Shown here in pieces: positions 31,718 to 42,330 of a stretch of 64,000 nt of DNA. How positions within the stretch are numbered: position 1 is the stretch's first letter; each line of letters begins with the position of its first letter. Made by a program: the position numbers and the translations under genes. The notes beneath the pieces are model-generated. The model did not search any database. It was given only the letters and a program-made list of their open reading frames with translations, and was not told the origin of the DNA. The DNA is from Diphasiastrum complanatum (lineage: Eukaryota > Streptophyta > Lycopodiopsida > Lycopodiales > Lycopodiaceae), in NCBI GenBank assembly GCA_029204225.1, contig CM055107.1, positions 13,652,878 to 13,716,877 of the forward strand. The letters run 5' to 3'.

Positions 31718-32521
31718 TTATTGTTCTTCCACAATGGTGATTGTTGTAAGTAGATCTTTGCAGCACGTTATCAGCTCCTGTCTTTTTTGCATCTGTGATA
31801 TGACACATGTTAATGAATGTACAATTGTAAATTATGTCATTTTCAATGATTTTGTACTATTTTAAAATGGCAATAAACATAAAGTACTTACGAGTCTTCC
31901 GTTGATGATAAATCTAAAATATGTTGGTAGACTGGTTTGTAATAGCATGAGCTCTATTTTGATAAAATCAAGCTTCCAATGCCCTTCCACCTCAACCATA
32001 GTCATATATTCTTCATTGTAGATAATTCTTATCTCCATTCGGTTTGTGTGACCATTTAGTTCAAAGTCTTGACCCAGTGGTAAGCATGTACCTTCAATTT
32101 TCTGGTATCTGTGATAGCTAAATGTGAGACTGAGCATTTGCTTTTCGATATGATAACAAAAGATCATTGAAGTCTTTTTAATCCTGCATTCTATGTCAAT
32201 ATTTGTTTTACTTTCCCAGCCTTGATCCATGAGATCTAACAAAGTCTCATCCGATAAATCCTTGCAAACAAATAAAGTTGGTGTCCTACAAACACTAGCA
32301 CTCGTCGAGAAAAAATCAACAAATATATGCAATGAGATAAACCAACTTAGGTGAACAATTTTTGAGCATGTGCTTATCTTCATAGCATTTCTAATATCAA
32401 TGAGTAGCTTGCATCCCAAGGATTCAAAAACAATACTGTCAGGAGTAGGCCACTCATCACTCTGAAAACTAGGCAATGGAACTACTTCGAGCTTGCCAAA
32501 ACCTCCATCCATTTGTTGCAT
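31718..32521 (-). CDS. gene D: unidentified spliced ORF (possible relic)
   Basis: From ATG 32521 a frame of 210 codons runs undisturbed to FIINGRL, then a good donor (GTAAGTAC; complement 31886-31891), a 93-nt AT-rich intron and acceptor TCACAG (31793-31795 side), and a last exon MQKRQELITCCKDLLTTITI ending in TAA at 31718: 234 residues in phase. AATAAA follows 6 bp later. The same frame extends upstream to an acceptor (TTTCTTTTTAG, exon edge 32676) with PSCISEWEPIQSLAGILD and RGRSPKELADCGIYFCESLY, broken by one TAG, a C-to-T type change. Earlier exons are cut off by Gypsy gag. No family recognised; no signal peptide or membrane segment is obvious. It could be a host gene fragment or another transposon gene. 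Confidence 0.4.
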
Positions 32522-32714
32522 ATATAAAGATTCACAAAAGTAGATCCCACAATCTGCAAGTTCCTTTGGACTTCTTCCTCTGTATTGTAGCTATTCAACA
32601 TCAAAGTGAATCACGTCCAATATTCCTGCAAGTGATTGTATTGGCTCCCATTCACTTATGCATGATGGATATAAATCTAAAAAGAAAAACAATGTTCTGC
32701 CACGTCTAGTTGGA

Positions 32715-33655
32715 ATATGCCATAGGCATATCTAGTAGGGTACCATCCTTAGACATGACCTAGATGGAAGCCATAGACTAGGGAGAGACCTTTGTCTCAT
32801 CCATTCACTGTTTCTCTGGGCTTGTGATGATCCATTCAGATCAACATGGCAGGACCATCCCATCCACCGTCCAAGTTGAAGAAAAGACTTCCTAGGATGA
32901 CGCACCAAAGTACGATGGAGAATCATATCCAATACGATTTCTCCAAGATTTCAACAATGCTTGTAAATTCTATGGGGATGAATCTGACACCGAAAAGGTA
33001 GTTTATTCCCCATGATTTTACAAGGTGACACAAAAGAGTGGTTTTTAAACCTTGAAGGCTCAGACAACACATCTTGGAAGACCATCACCGCAGCACTGAT
33101 CAAACGGTTCAAACCCTCCAAACTGACGCAGAGTCTCTTCATCTAATGATGCATATCAAGATGTGAAGTAAAGAATCTGTGCGCACCTACATCGAGCATT
33201 TCAATCATCTTAAAATAGAGTGTGTTGATGATCATGTAACTAAGAAAATGGCTATCAAACTTTTTTTAGTTGGTTTACCCAAGGCCATTAAAAGAGAATT
33301 GAAACCCGTAGACTCGTACGAGCGATTGAAAGATGCGATGGATGACGCCATCCATGAAGAAGATGAAGGGTCTAAAGAGGACTATGACTTTCACGACAAG
33401 AGGGGAAAGGGGCTAGTTAAGCAGGAGACTTCCCGCATGGAAAGATCATCCTCATCTAGTGAGGTTGATATTTTCCAACACCTTGAGGGTTGGAAAGAAG
33501 CACAACAAGTTCAGATGGAGAAGCTAACCTCATAATTCCAAAATGTATTGAAGGATGTCGCTAAAAAAACTTTTCTAGTTTGTGAAAATGTGTGGTGTCC
33601 TATTTGTTCTCAAAACCACACCGCCAATGAGTGCTCGCACGTAAGAACATATTTC
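32715..33655 (+). pseudogene. Gypsy gag fragment
   Basis: The plus strand holds PKYDGESYPIRFLQDFNNAC, GDTKEWFLNL, TITAALIKRFKPSKLTQSLF in shifting frames, then from about 33179 a clean stretch RTYIEHFNHLKIECVDDHVT, KLFLVGLPKAIKREL and an acidic/basic tail, and finally CPICSQNHTANEC (33595-33635), a C-x2-C-x3-H-x4-C knuckle. Order and motifs fit retrotransposon gag (PF03732). No protease or pol follows. Confidence 0.7.
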
Positions 33656-34184
33656 CCACAGGCAACATGACCTATGTATTGCCCTTATTAACTCAAAGGA
33701 GTTCTGGGATACTCAGAGTTAAGTTTTAATCATTCTATATCTTAATGATTCTTCTCTAGATCTAATTGAATGAATTATCATATCTTAGAATTTGGATTTT
33801 AAGGATATTTGTAGTTGAGAGCTTAATAAATTATCTGTCAGAGTTGTGGATAATTTTAGACTCTAATTGTAATTATTTTATTATTTCTTTAACTTTAATC
33901 TCTTAAGTTAGGCTATTTCACCCAATGTTTCATACAAGTGCTTTACATGAAGGTGATGTTACTAACTTGTGATCAATTAACCCATATATTAAAAATTTAT
34001 CGCTTAGTGTACTTTTCAAACTTGAGTTGTACTCCAGTGCAGAGATTATCTCTGAGTAATTGTTCGATATGAAAGTCAGACTAAGGATAATGATTTTCTC
34101 GGTTATTATTGAAAGTTAAAGGAACTGTAATTTTTTACTGTTTAGAGAGCTTCTAAGGATAGAAGCAGTTTAAGGAGGGAAGAA
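33656..34184. other. no coding signal; likely internal DNA before a 3' LTR
   Basis: AT-rich with short frames only. It ends in a purine-rich AAGGAGGGAAGAA tract directly before the LTR start at 34185. Confidence 0.4.
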
Positions 34185-34789
34185 TGTTATGTCCATGGCC
34201 AGTAAGTAGGACAACTCAATATACTCCTAGTCTTGGATACACGGTACTCCAGTAAATCAAATTGTTAGTTATGCCACGTCATACTAGATGTGACCCCAAA
34301 GTAACTAATATCTTTGTGAGAACAATAACACACTAAATGGAGTTTAGACAAGGTATGAGACAGTATGCATGTGTAGAGTTATCAATAGCAATTCTATGAA
34401 TAGGTGGTCATTGCTTAGGACTCTATTATAGATGAATCTATGTATAGGGAACTTAGTGTTATGCATGGCTATGTGCCCAGGTTGCTTTTGGCTCTATATA
34501 TTGGGTCCAAACTAGCCCTACTCCTTATTGTGATCATTGATTCATTTCCATGGTTTCACTCTACATTCATGCTTCTTATTCTTTGGCTTGGGGGTGAAGC
34601 TTCTAGAGTTGATTGGTTGCTTCTACTTGGTTGAGTGCTTGCTCTATAGTGTGTTTTTCCATTGTGTGTTATCTTGTAAGCAAGATCTTAGAGAGCTTCC
34701 CTAATTATTATAGTGAGCAACCTAAAGATTCTACCTTCAAAGTATAGCGTCACATTGCTTATTTGTAGGATGAGACTACATTTTCTACA
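34185..34789 (+). mobile_element. LTR (3' LTR or solo LTR), 605 bp
   Basis: It starts TGTTATGTCC after a polypurine tract and ends TTTTCTACA. Halfway along (about 34490) there is a CTCTATATATTGGG TATA-like box. No second copy exists in the window, so the limits rest on TG...CA ends plus the purine tract. It may belong to the gag fragment at 32.7-33.7 kb. Confidence 0.5.
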
Positions 34790-35476
34790 ATATAAACATG
34801 AACTTGGCATGTCTTTACCCGTTTTTCTTTTGGATAAACTCAACACTTCCTATTGGCAAACACAAAGCGATTAGAAATCATGATACTTGACTATTCACCA
34901 CTTATGGAAATAGTAAAATTTCTTGGATTAGTTAAAGAACTCCTTAAATACATTCCGAAAGCATACGGGGTGAGTAGCAGTTAGCAATTGTAGTTAAGTT
35001 GATAGAAAATTTCAGAGGACATGCTAGCTAGACAAACGTTTTAGTCATGAAAATATCAATAGTTATCACAAGATTTATTCCAAATAAAATGACCTGCTTG
35101 CAAACGTTTATGTTGTGAGTTGTGCTACCAAGGACAAACTCATTCTTATGTCGTGAGTTGTGATACAGAGGACAAATTCACCTCGTATAGTTTCCTAGTC
35201 GATAAAAAAAGATAGCATGTAAGTATAGACGTACAAGAAGCATTTAGGAGATAATAAGAGAGATGAAATTGAGGTGCTATGAAATTCACTTTATGATTTG
35301 AACATTATGGTAAATGAGCTCTTGACAAATCTGTTATAGAGTCAAAGCTTGCACATGAGCTGAGCTGATGTTGAGACAAATCCATTGTAGGTGCCTCTTA
35401 TTTAAATAAAGTATCATGGATTAGGTCTAGACCCAATGCAAAAAAGCATAAAAACTTGTAATAAACACTTCGATTC
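34790..35476. other. intergenic, downstream of the germin-like gene
   Basis: No ORF, repeat or RNA gene recognised. AT-rich; on the minus strand it should include the 3' UTR and polyadenylation region of the germin-like gene. Confidence 0.4.
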
Positions 35477-36139
35477 TTAACCCTTGAGGGCTGCTTTTAT
35501 CATGTCTATTTCCTTTTGTGGAAGATTGAACGCTTTCCCCAGCACATCATCGCCAATCGTTGGATTGGATGCAAACAAGACAGTAGGGAGCAGACTGGCT
35601 CCTGGATTCTGGCTGTCCAAACCTGACAGTGAGAATGCTTGACTGTCTCCCACGTTGATTATGAAGTGAACGAGACCCCTGGGGAACACGGTGAGGTCTC
35701 CCGGGTACAAAGTGTTTGTGAAGAGGGTGGAGTTTCCGTCGCTGCTGACAAAGCCTACACGGAGAGTTCCAGCCACGACGAATAAAACTTCTGATGCCCG
35801 TGGATGATTGTGAGGAGGAACAACTCCACCTGGTGCATAATCTATGCGTGCAAAGGAGAGTCCTTGAGTGTTAAGCCCTGGGAAGTTGGCAGCTCCTGCA
35901 GCGGTAACACTAGAGCCCAGTTTATTGTTGGTGTTCCCGGCCTTCCTCAGGAGAGGGGAAACAAAATCAGAAGCATTAGGCATTGCCTTACATACGAACC
36001 CATTAACTTTGAATTGTGCATTGGGATCAGCGACGTAGACATCTTGAAGTGGGTCTTCGTCGGCAGCAATGGCTCCCCAAGGAACTGCAACGAGAAGACC
36101 GAGAAAGCATAATCCTAGAAAATGTACAAATGCAGCCAT
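35477..36139 (-). CDS. germin-like protein
   Basis: An intact, intronless gene of 220 residues, the usual length for secreted germin-like proteins (cupin superfamily, apoplast, Mn-binding; family members act as superoxide dismutases or, more rarely, oxalate oxidases). Residues 1-25 are a signal peptide (hydrophobic LGLCFLGLLVAVPWG, cleavage likely after AIAA). Germin box 1 is PPHNHPRASEVLFVVAGTL: two His and a Glu of the metal site. Box 2 is PGDLTVFPRGLVHFIINVG with the fourth ligand, His. N-glycosylation sequons are NAS and NST. The first of the two cysteines that normally form the N-terminal disulfide (DFCVAD) is Tyr here (DVYVAD), leaving VNGFVC unpaired. The frame is open further upstream through LTR DNA, but ATG 36139 fits the signal peptide. 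Substrate unknown. Confidence 0.92.
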   Translation of the reverse strand: MAAFVHFLGLCFLGLLVAVPWGAIAADEDPLQDVYVADPNAQFKVNGFVCKAMPNASDFVSPLLRKAGNTNNKLGSSVTAAGAANFPGLNTQGLSFARIDYAPGGVVPPHNHPRASEVLFVVAGTLRVGFVSSDGNSTLFTNTLYPGDLTVFPRGLVHFIINVGDSQAFSLSGLDSQNPGASLLPTVLFASNPTIGDDVLGKAFNLPQKEIDMIKAALKG

Positions 36140-36250
36140 TTGAGACGAAGATTTTTCGAAACAGATGAAAAAAGTAGCAACAGGGAGCAGACGAGATTGG
36201 CTTTTGCGGAGCGGAAAAAGGCAGATGAGTAAGTAGAGGCAAAAGGGTCG

Positions 36251-36259
36251 ATACTTATA
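36251..36259 (-). promoter_or_regulatory. TATA box of the germin-like gene
   Basis: Minus-strand TATAAGTAT about 112 bp before the ATG, giving an expected start near 36225 and a short leader. LARD LTR DNA begins about 15 bp further upstream (36275), so everything beyond the core promoter is LTR-derived. Confidence 0.6.
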
Positions 36260-36274
36260 GGCAAGAAGGAAGCT

Positions 36275-36645
36275 AGCATGCCAAGGTGAGAGCCATGACA
36301 ACATTCCAGCAAGGGAGGCTGAGACTTGGTTGGAGCTCGCCCTGAGTCGCAACCCGCACTCCCCTATAGTATTGGTGTGATTCGGCACCCCCCTCATACC
36401 AAGCACTCTACCCAAGCTGGTAAAGCACGTTTTTCTCTCTCTAGAATTTTCTCTTTCTAGAAAATCATTTAATCTCTCTAGATTTTATTGATCCCCAGGC
36501 TTCCTTTAATCATGCCTAGATCGTGTGCGGTGATTGCACATCGATCTGAGCTCTCTGGACTCTGCTAGAACCGATCAAAGATTTTCAGCCATAGGAACTT
36601 GGCGCCGGCTGGATTCTGGTCACAGTGGCGCCGGGAGCAGCAGGG
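36275..36645 (-). mobile_element. LARD LTR fragment fused to the germin-like promoter
   Basis: In minus orientation: GGCGCC-rich start, CTCTAGAG clusters, ACTATAGGGGAGTGCGGGTT, CTTGCTGGAATGTTGTCATG, ending GGCATGCTAGC at 36275. It lacks the first part of the LTR and everything after GCATGCTAGC. It has the same direction as the germin-like gene. Confidence 0.75.
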
Positions 36646-37685
36646 GCGCTGCTTACTGAAAAATTACATAAGTTGAAAATATATCTTTATCTGGGAAAAG
36701 CGTAGATTTGATATCGCTTTCGTAAAACCCGAGAACCTTATTAACTGGTGACAGAGGCCTTTCTTTAAAATGTTCGCGCCTGTCGCTTCTGACTTTCGAC
36801 TTTGGAACTCCTTTGAGCTCCTGATTTGTCCCTGATGCACTTTGTGTTGAGCTCCCTGAGCTCCAGATTTGTTCAGTTCCGCACAGATATCAAGGCTCCC
36901 TGAGCCAAAGGATTTATCATTTGATTGCCCACTTTATGGTCCACTCTGTGCCTTGTTGCTTCTGCACCTTGATTTTTCTCCTTGTCCCAGCCTGATCTTG
37001 ATACTTTTCCATCTTGGCTCTTTAAGGTAGGCAAAGATTGAGTACTCCGCAATGCACCTCTCACTTAGCTTGAAGTAGCTCTTTGAATCAGCCCAAATGT
37101 AACCATTGACCTCGTGGAAAGCCAAAGGGTCGCACCAGTTTTGATCCGCATCCGAACTATCTCTTCGCGTTTGTTTGAAGCACCATGTCCATCGCGCAAA
37201 ACTTGACTTTCACAATTCCATCACTGGTTAGTTGCCTCACAGTCAAAACAAGAAGTGTACATCGAGCTTGGCTTCAAGTAGCTCTCTTTGAATCAGAAAC
37301 ATTCACCCAGAGCTTGCACTAATCCGATCTCAACGCGAACTGTCCCTTAGCGTCCGTTCGAAATACCAAGTCTCTCATGCAAGACTCAACTTTCACAGTT
37401 CCTTCATTGATCAGCTGCCTTACACGTAAGACCAGCCAGCGTACTCATATGTTTCCTCATCATTGCTGGTCCAGAGAAAGCCTATAACAAACTTTCCTTT
37501 CCACAACAAAAACTTGTCAACTTATTAGGTCCAAAGTTTGCCAGTCTCCTCGTGTGAGTATGGCTAGGTCACCTTGAATTTGTCCCCATTTTGATCAACT
37601 TTCATTCAAAATCTGCCCCAAGAGAGAGGTGTGTGTGATAGTTCCCCTCCACTTATAAATTAGCTGATCGGACTTAGAGTAGAAT
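36646..37685 (-). mobile_element. LARD internal 3' region, left arm of a large palindrome
   Basis: The reverse complement of about 38080-39070: GTGCGACCCTTTGGC, CTACTTCAAGCTAAGTGAGA, AGGAGCTCAAAGGAGTTCCA and ACCAGTTAATAAGGTTCTCG occur in both arms. A 63-residue frame (36934-37125) is matched by 38620-38811 with a single residue change. The polypurine tract and LTR start are deleted at its left end. Confidence 0.75.
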
Positions 37686-38079
37686 CTGTGGGGCGGATTT
37701 GCAGTTCACGTACTCACACCTGAACGACAACGAAACGACTCAATGTTTGCAAAGGATGGATGGCTAGCCTGTTTCTTGGGTTAGTTTCATTTGCGACAAC
37801 GCCCACCAGACACAAGCAGGAAGTCAAAAGTTGGAAAGGGCAATTTCAGGGGAGATCTTCTATGGAGCAGTTGGTCTTCATTTTGGGATGGCCACCTTCG
37901 GAACTGAAACTCACTGAGCATGGGTGATATCCAGTATCAGTTGGGTTTTTCCTCAAAGGGGAAAAGACTAGGATCCTCTTCAGAGATTGGCAACAAGTTG
38001 GATCGAGTCATAATCCTAGCAGATGCGAAGCAAAGTGTTGGAAGGCTTTTTGTCCCAAGAACTCTACTCTAAGTCCGAT
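37686..38079 (+). mobile_element. spacer of the palindrome (LARD internal DNA)
   Basis: About 400 bp in plus orientation, from GAATCTGTGGGGCGGATTTG onward, matching 41240-41650 and 45735-46140. Confidence 0.6.
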
Positions 38080-39268
38080 CAGCTAATTTATAAGTGGAGG
38101 GGAACTATCACACACACCTCTCTCTTGGGGCAGATTTTGAATGAAAGTTGATCAAAATGGGGGCAAATTCAAGGTGACCTAGCCATACTCACACGAGGAG
38201 ACTGGCAAACTTTGGACCTAATAAGTTGACAAGTTTTTGTTGTGGAAAGGAAAGTTTGTTATAGGCTTTCTCTGGACCAGCAATGATGAGGAAACATATG
38301 AGTACGCTGGCTGGTCTTACGTGTAAGGCAGCTGATCAATGAAGGAACTGTGAAAGTTGAGTCTTGCATGAGAGACTTGGTATTTCGAACGGACGCTAAG
38401 GGACAGTTCGCGCTGAGATCGGACTAGTGCAAACTCTAGGTGCATGTGTCTGATTCAAAGAGAGGTACTTGAAGCCAAGCTCGATGTACACTTCTTGTTT
38501 TGAGTGTGAGGCAACTGACCAGTGATGGAATTGTGAAAGTCAAGTTTTGCGCGACGGACATGGTGCTTTAAACAAACGCGAAGAGATAGTTCGGATGCGG
38601 ATCAAACTGGTGCGACCCTTTGGCTTTCCATGAGGTCAATGGTTACATTTGGGCTGATTCAAAGAGCTACTTCAAGCTAAGTGAGAGGTGCATTGCGGAG
38701 TACTCAATCTTTGCCTACCTTAAAGAGCCAAGATGGAAAAGTATCAAGATCAGGCTGGGACAAGGAGAGAAATCAAGGTGCAGAAACAACAAGGCACAGA
38801 GTGGACCATAAAGTGGGCAATCAAACGATAAATCCTTCGGCTCAGGGAGCCTTGATACCTGTGCGGAACTGAACAAATCTGGAGCTCAGGGAGCTCAACA
38901 CAAAGTGCATCAAGGACAAATCAGGAGCTCAAAGGAGTTCCAAACTCGAAAGTCAGAAGCGACAGGGTCGTACATTTCAAAGAAAGGCCACTGTCACCAG
39001 TTAATAAGGTTCTCGAGTTTCACGAAAGCGATATCAAATCTACACTTTTCCCAGACAAAGATATTTTTTTTTTCAAGTTATGTAATTTTTCAGTACAAAG
39101 AGCTGAGCCTCCGACTTGTGGTGTGCCAGCTTCAATGTTAATAAAAAGTGGCCAGTAAATTGAGTACTGTGCCAAGTAGCTTAAATGTATAGTCATTTTA
39201 ATTGGGAGACACCTTTACTTTAATCTGACATCTGATGTGGACATCGGATTTTATAAAGGTGGGGTGGA
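38080..39268 (+). mobile_element. LARD internal 3' region, right arm of the palindrome
   Basis: It runs from CACTTATAAATT-type sequence to the polypurine tract AAAGGTGGGGTGGA directly before the LTR start at 39269. It includes the 63-residue frame with TTG at 38620 (LAFHEVNGYIWADSKSYFKL), shared with 42191 and 46593; no ATG start and no known domain. Confidence 0.75.
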
Positions 39269-40186
39269 TGTTGTAAAGCTACCTTTACAAGCTTTACTTC
39301 CGGCACCATCGGCGCCAGCTATGTCCCCGGCGCCAGCAGCGCCCCTGCTGCTCCCGACGCCGGTGCCGCTCCCGGCGCCGCTGTGACCAGAATCCAGCCG
39401 GCGCCAAGTTCCTATGGCTGAAAATCTTTGATTGGTTCTAGCGGAGTCCAGAGAGCTCAGATCGATGTGCAATCACCGCACACGACCTAGGCAAGATTAA
39501 AGGAAGCCCGGGGATCAATAAAATCTAGAGAGGAAAAATGACTTTCTAGAAAGAGAAAATCCTAGAGAGTGAAAAACGTGCTTTACCAGCTTGGGTAGAG
39601 TGCTTGGTATGAGGGGGGGTGCCGAATCACACCAATACTATAGGGGAGTGCGGGTTGCGACTCAGGGCGAGCTCCAACCAAGTCTCAACCTCCCTTGCTG
39701 GAATGTTGTCATGACTCTCGCCTTGGCATGCTAGCGCCCCGGAGACTAGGGTCGGTCACACACTTGAAATGTAACCTTCTCATATTTATCAATAAAGTGG
39801 GATTTTTCTCAAACTGACTCTGATTTCCTTCTCGGTTTCATTGTTTGGTAAAAGCGCCAGTTGTAAGGCCGCTTTCAAAATTTTTAACTTGGCACATAGT
39901 TGAGGGTCGTATCCCGGGACGCCAGCGGTATGCCGTCGGGTTCATTCGGTCCGTGGCGCCAGCGGTATGCTGTCGGGACCATTTGGTCCAGGAATTGGTT
40001 GTTTCCATATCTGTCGCGGCTTGTGGTTCTGAGTGTTCCTTGCATGAACGTGAATGGGTTAAGCTCTTGGGGAACGGGCTCTAACCTGTCGGCTGAGTTG
40101 GATGGCTTGCTTGGGTGGATGGCAAGAGTTGAAGGCTGGGAAGCTAAGTCGTGGTTCCCGGCTACCTTTGGGATGCCTGCGCTACA
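39269..40186 (+). mobile_element. LARD LTR, 918 bp, shared between two elements
   Basis: It starts TGTTGTAAAGCTACC after a polypurine tract and ends GCGCTACA before TGTGGTATCAGAGCC. With a 3'-type signal on its left and a primer-binding site on its right, this LTR serves as the middle LTR of a tandem LTR-internal-LTR-internal array. It lacks the roughly 300-bp segment present in 7237-8456. AATAAA lies at about 39791. Confidence 0.8.
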
Positions 40187-42330
40187 TGTGGTATCAGAGC
40201 CGACTGGTCGGTCAGCTATGCGGATCTCACGGAAATGGCCACGGTTTGGGGTTCATCAAGACAACTGTTGTGCAAGGTGCTGCCCACAGTGTAAGCACGG
40301 GTCCGTCCACGGTCGGGGTGGTTGGCAGGACGGGGGCTTGATGAGTCAAAGTGCTGCCCTTGAGGTGTAAGCACGGTCAGTTTCCGCGGTTCGGGCCTGG
40401 CGCCGTCTGCACGTAGGACAAATGAGGCAATGTGCTGCCATTAGGATGGTGTAAGCACGGTCTATGCCTCGTGGGGTGCGGGGTGACATATTCGCGATGG
40501 CCACCATTCGTTTAGCTATAAGGGCTATCGACCAAATTTGGTGGGGGCGTTACTGAGGCAATGTGCTGCCTAACGGTGAAAGCACGGGTGCGTCCACGAT
40601 TTGGGTGGTATGCTGCCGATCGTTTAGCTATAAGGGCTATCGACTAAATTTGGTGGGGCGTTACTGAGACAATGTGCTGCCTAACGGTGAAAGCACAGGT
40701 GCGTCCACGGGGGTGGTATATTCAAGGATAGCTGCCATTCGTTTAGCTATAAGGGCTATCGACCAAATTTGGTGGGGGCGTTACTGAGGCAATGTGTTGC
40801 CTAACGGTGAAAGCACGGGTGCGTCCACGATTGGGGGGTACGCTGTCGATCGTTTAGCTATAAGGGCTATCGACTAGATTTGGTGGGGGCGTTACTGAGG
40901 CAACGTGCTGCCTGACGGTGAAAGCACGGGTGCGTCCACGGGGGTGGTATATTCAAGGATAGCTGCCGATAAGGGCTATCGACCAAAAAGTGGTGGGGCG
41001 TGACTGAGGCAATGTGCTGCTTAATGGTGAAAGCACGGATGGTTGGAGGGGTGTCCTATGTGGGCTGATTCTGTGATCGATTTGTATGGGCGCGGCCAAG
41101 CCTGAGTGTCTTACTTGTACGTATTCGTGGTGAGTCTTAGTACTCGTGCTTTGCCTGGTTTGCATGATTGCTTGTGATACAAGGAGCTGATGGCTCGAGA
41201 AGGAACCTTTTCTTTTGAAGGCTGATACCATCAAACAAAGAGGACTACAGAATCTGTGGGGCGGATTTGCAGTTCAAGTACTCACACGTGAACGACAACG
41301 AAACGACTCAATGTTTGCAAAGGGTGGATGGTTAGCCTGTTTCTTGGGTTAGTTTCATTTGCGACAACGCCCACCAGACGCAAGCAGGAAGTCAAAAGTT
41401 GGAAAGGGCAATTTCAGGGGAGATCTTCTATGGAGCAGTTGGTCTTCATTTTGGGACGGCCACCTTCGGAACTGAAACTCACTGAGCATGGGTGATATCC
41501 AGTATCAGTTGGGTTTTTCCTCAAAGGGGAAAAGACCAAGATCCTCTTCAGATATTGGCAACAAGTTGGATCGAGCCATAATCCTAGCAGATGGGAAGCA
41601 AAGTGTTGGAAAGGCTTTTTTTCCGAAGAACTCTACTCTAAGTCCGATCAGCTGATTTTATAAGTGGAGGGGTGACTATCACACACACCTCTCTCTTGGG
41701 GCAAATTTTGAATGAAAGTTGATCAAAACGGGGGCAAATTCAAGGTGACCTAGCCATACTCACACGAGGAGACTGGCAAACTTTGGACCTAATAAGTTGA
41801 CAAGTTTTTGTTGTGAAAAGGAGAGTTTGTTATAGGCTTTCTCTGGACCAGCAATGATGAGCAAACATATGAGTACGCTAGCTTGTGTTACGTGTAAGGC
41901 AGCTGATCAATGAAAGAAATGTGAAAGTTGAGTCTTGCATGAGAGACTTGGTATTTCGAACAGACGCTAAGGGATAGTTCGCGTTGAGATCGGACTAGTG
42001 GAAACTCTGGGTGCATGTGTCTGATTCAAAGAGAGCTACTTGAAGCCAAGCTCGATGTACACTTCTTGTTTTGAGTGCGAGGCAACTGACCAGTGATGGA
42101 ATTGTGAAAGTCAAGTTTTGCGCGACGGACATGGTGCTTCAAACAAACGCGAAGAGATAGTTCGGATGCGGAGCAAATTGGTGCGACCCTTTGGCTTTCC
42201 ATGAGGTCAATGGTTACATTTGGGCTGATTCAAAGAGCTACTTCAAGCTAAGTGAGAGGTGCATTGCAGAGTACTCAATCTTTGCCTACTTTAAAGAGCC
42301 AAGACGGAAAAGTATCAAGATCAGGCTGCG
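40187..42330 (+). mobile_element. LARD internal region 3
   Basis: The primer-binding site at 40189 is followed by the leader repeats, the frameshifted short ORF (about 41186) and the conserved non-coding 3' half. It is cut at 42331 in the middle of AAGATCAGGCTG and joined to LTR sequence GGTTGCGACTCAGGG, with GGCTG/GGTTG microhomology at the joint. Confidence 0.75.
40440..41030 (+). repeat. leader tandem repeats (about 115-120 bp units)
   Basis: Five or six units of TTTAGCTATAAGGGCTATCG, ACCAAATTTGGTGGGGGCGT, GCAATGTGCTGCCTAACGGT and AAAGCACGGGTGCGTCCACG. Three units are at 45140-45460 and one at 8785-8870; minus-strand versions are at 23100-23250. Confidence 0.8.

Noticed and set aside
35477-36415. 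312-codon version of the germin-like ORF
   Set aside because: The extra N-terminal part is LTR and leader DNA starting at a TTG; ATG 36139 gives the expected signal peptide and family length.
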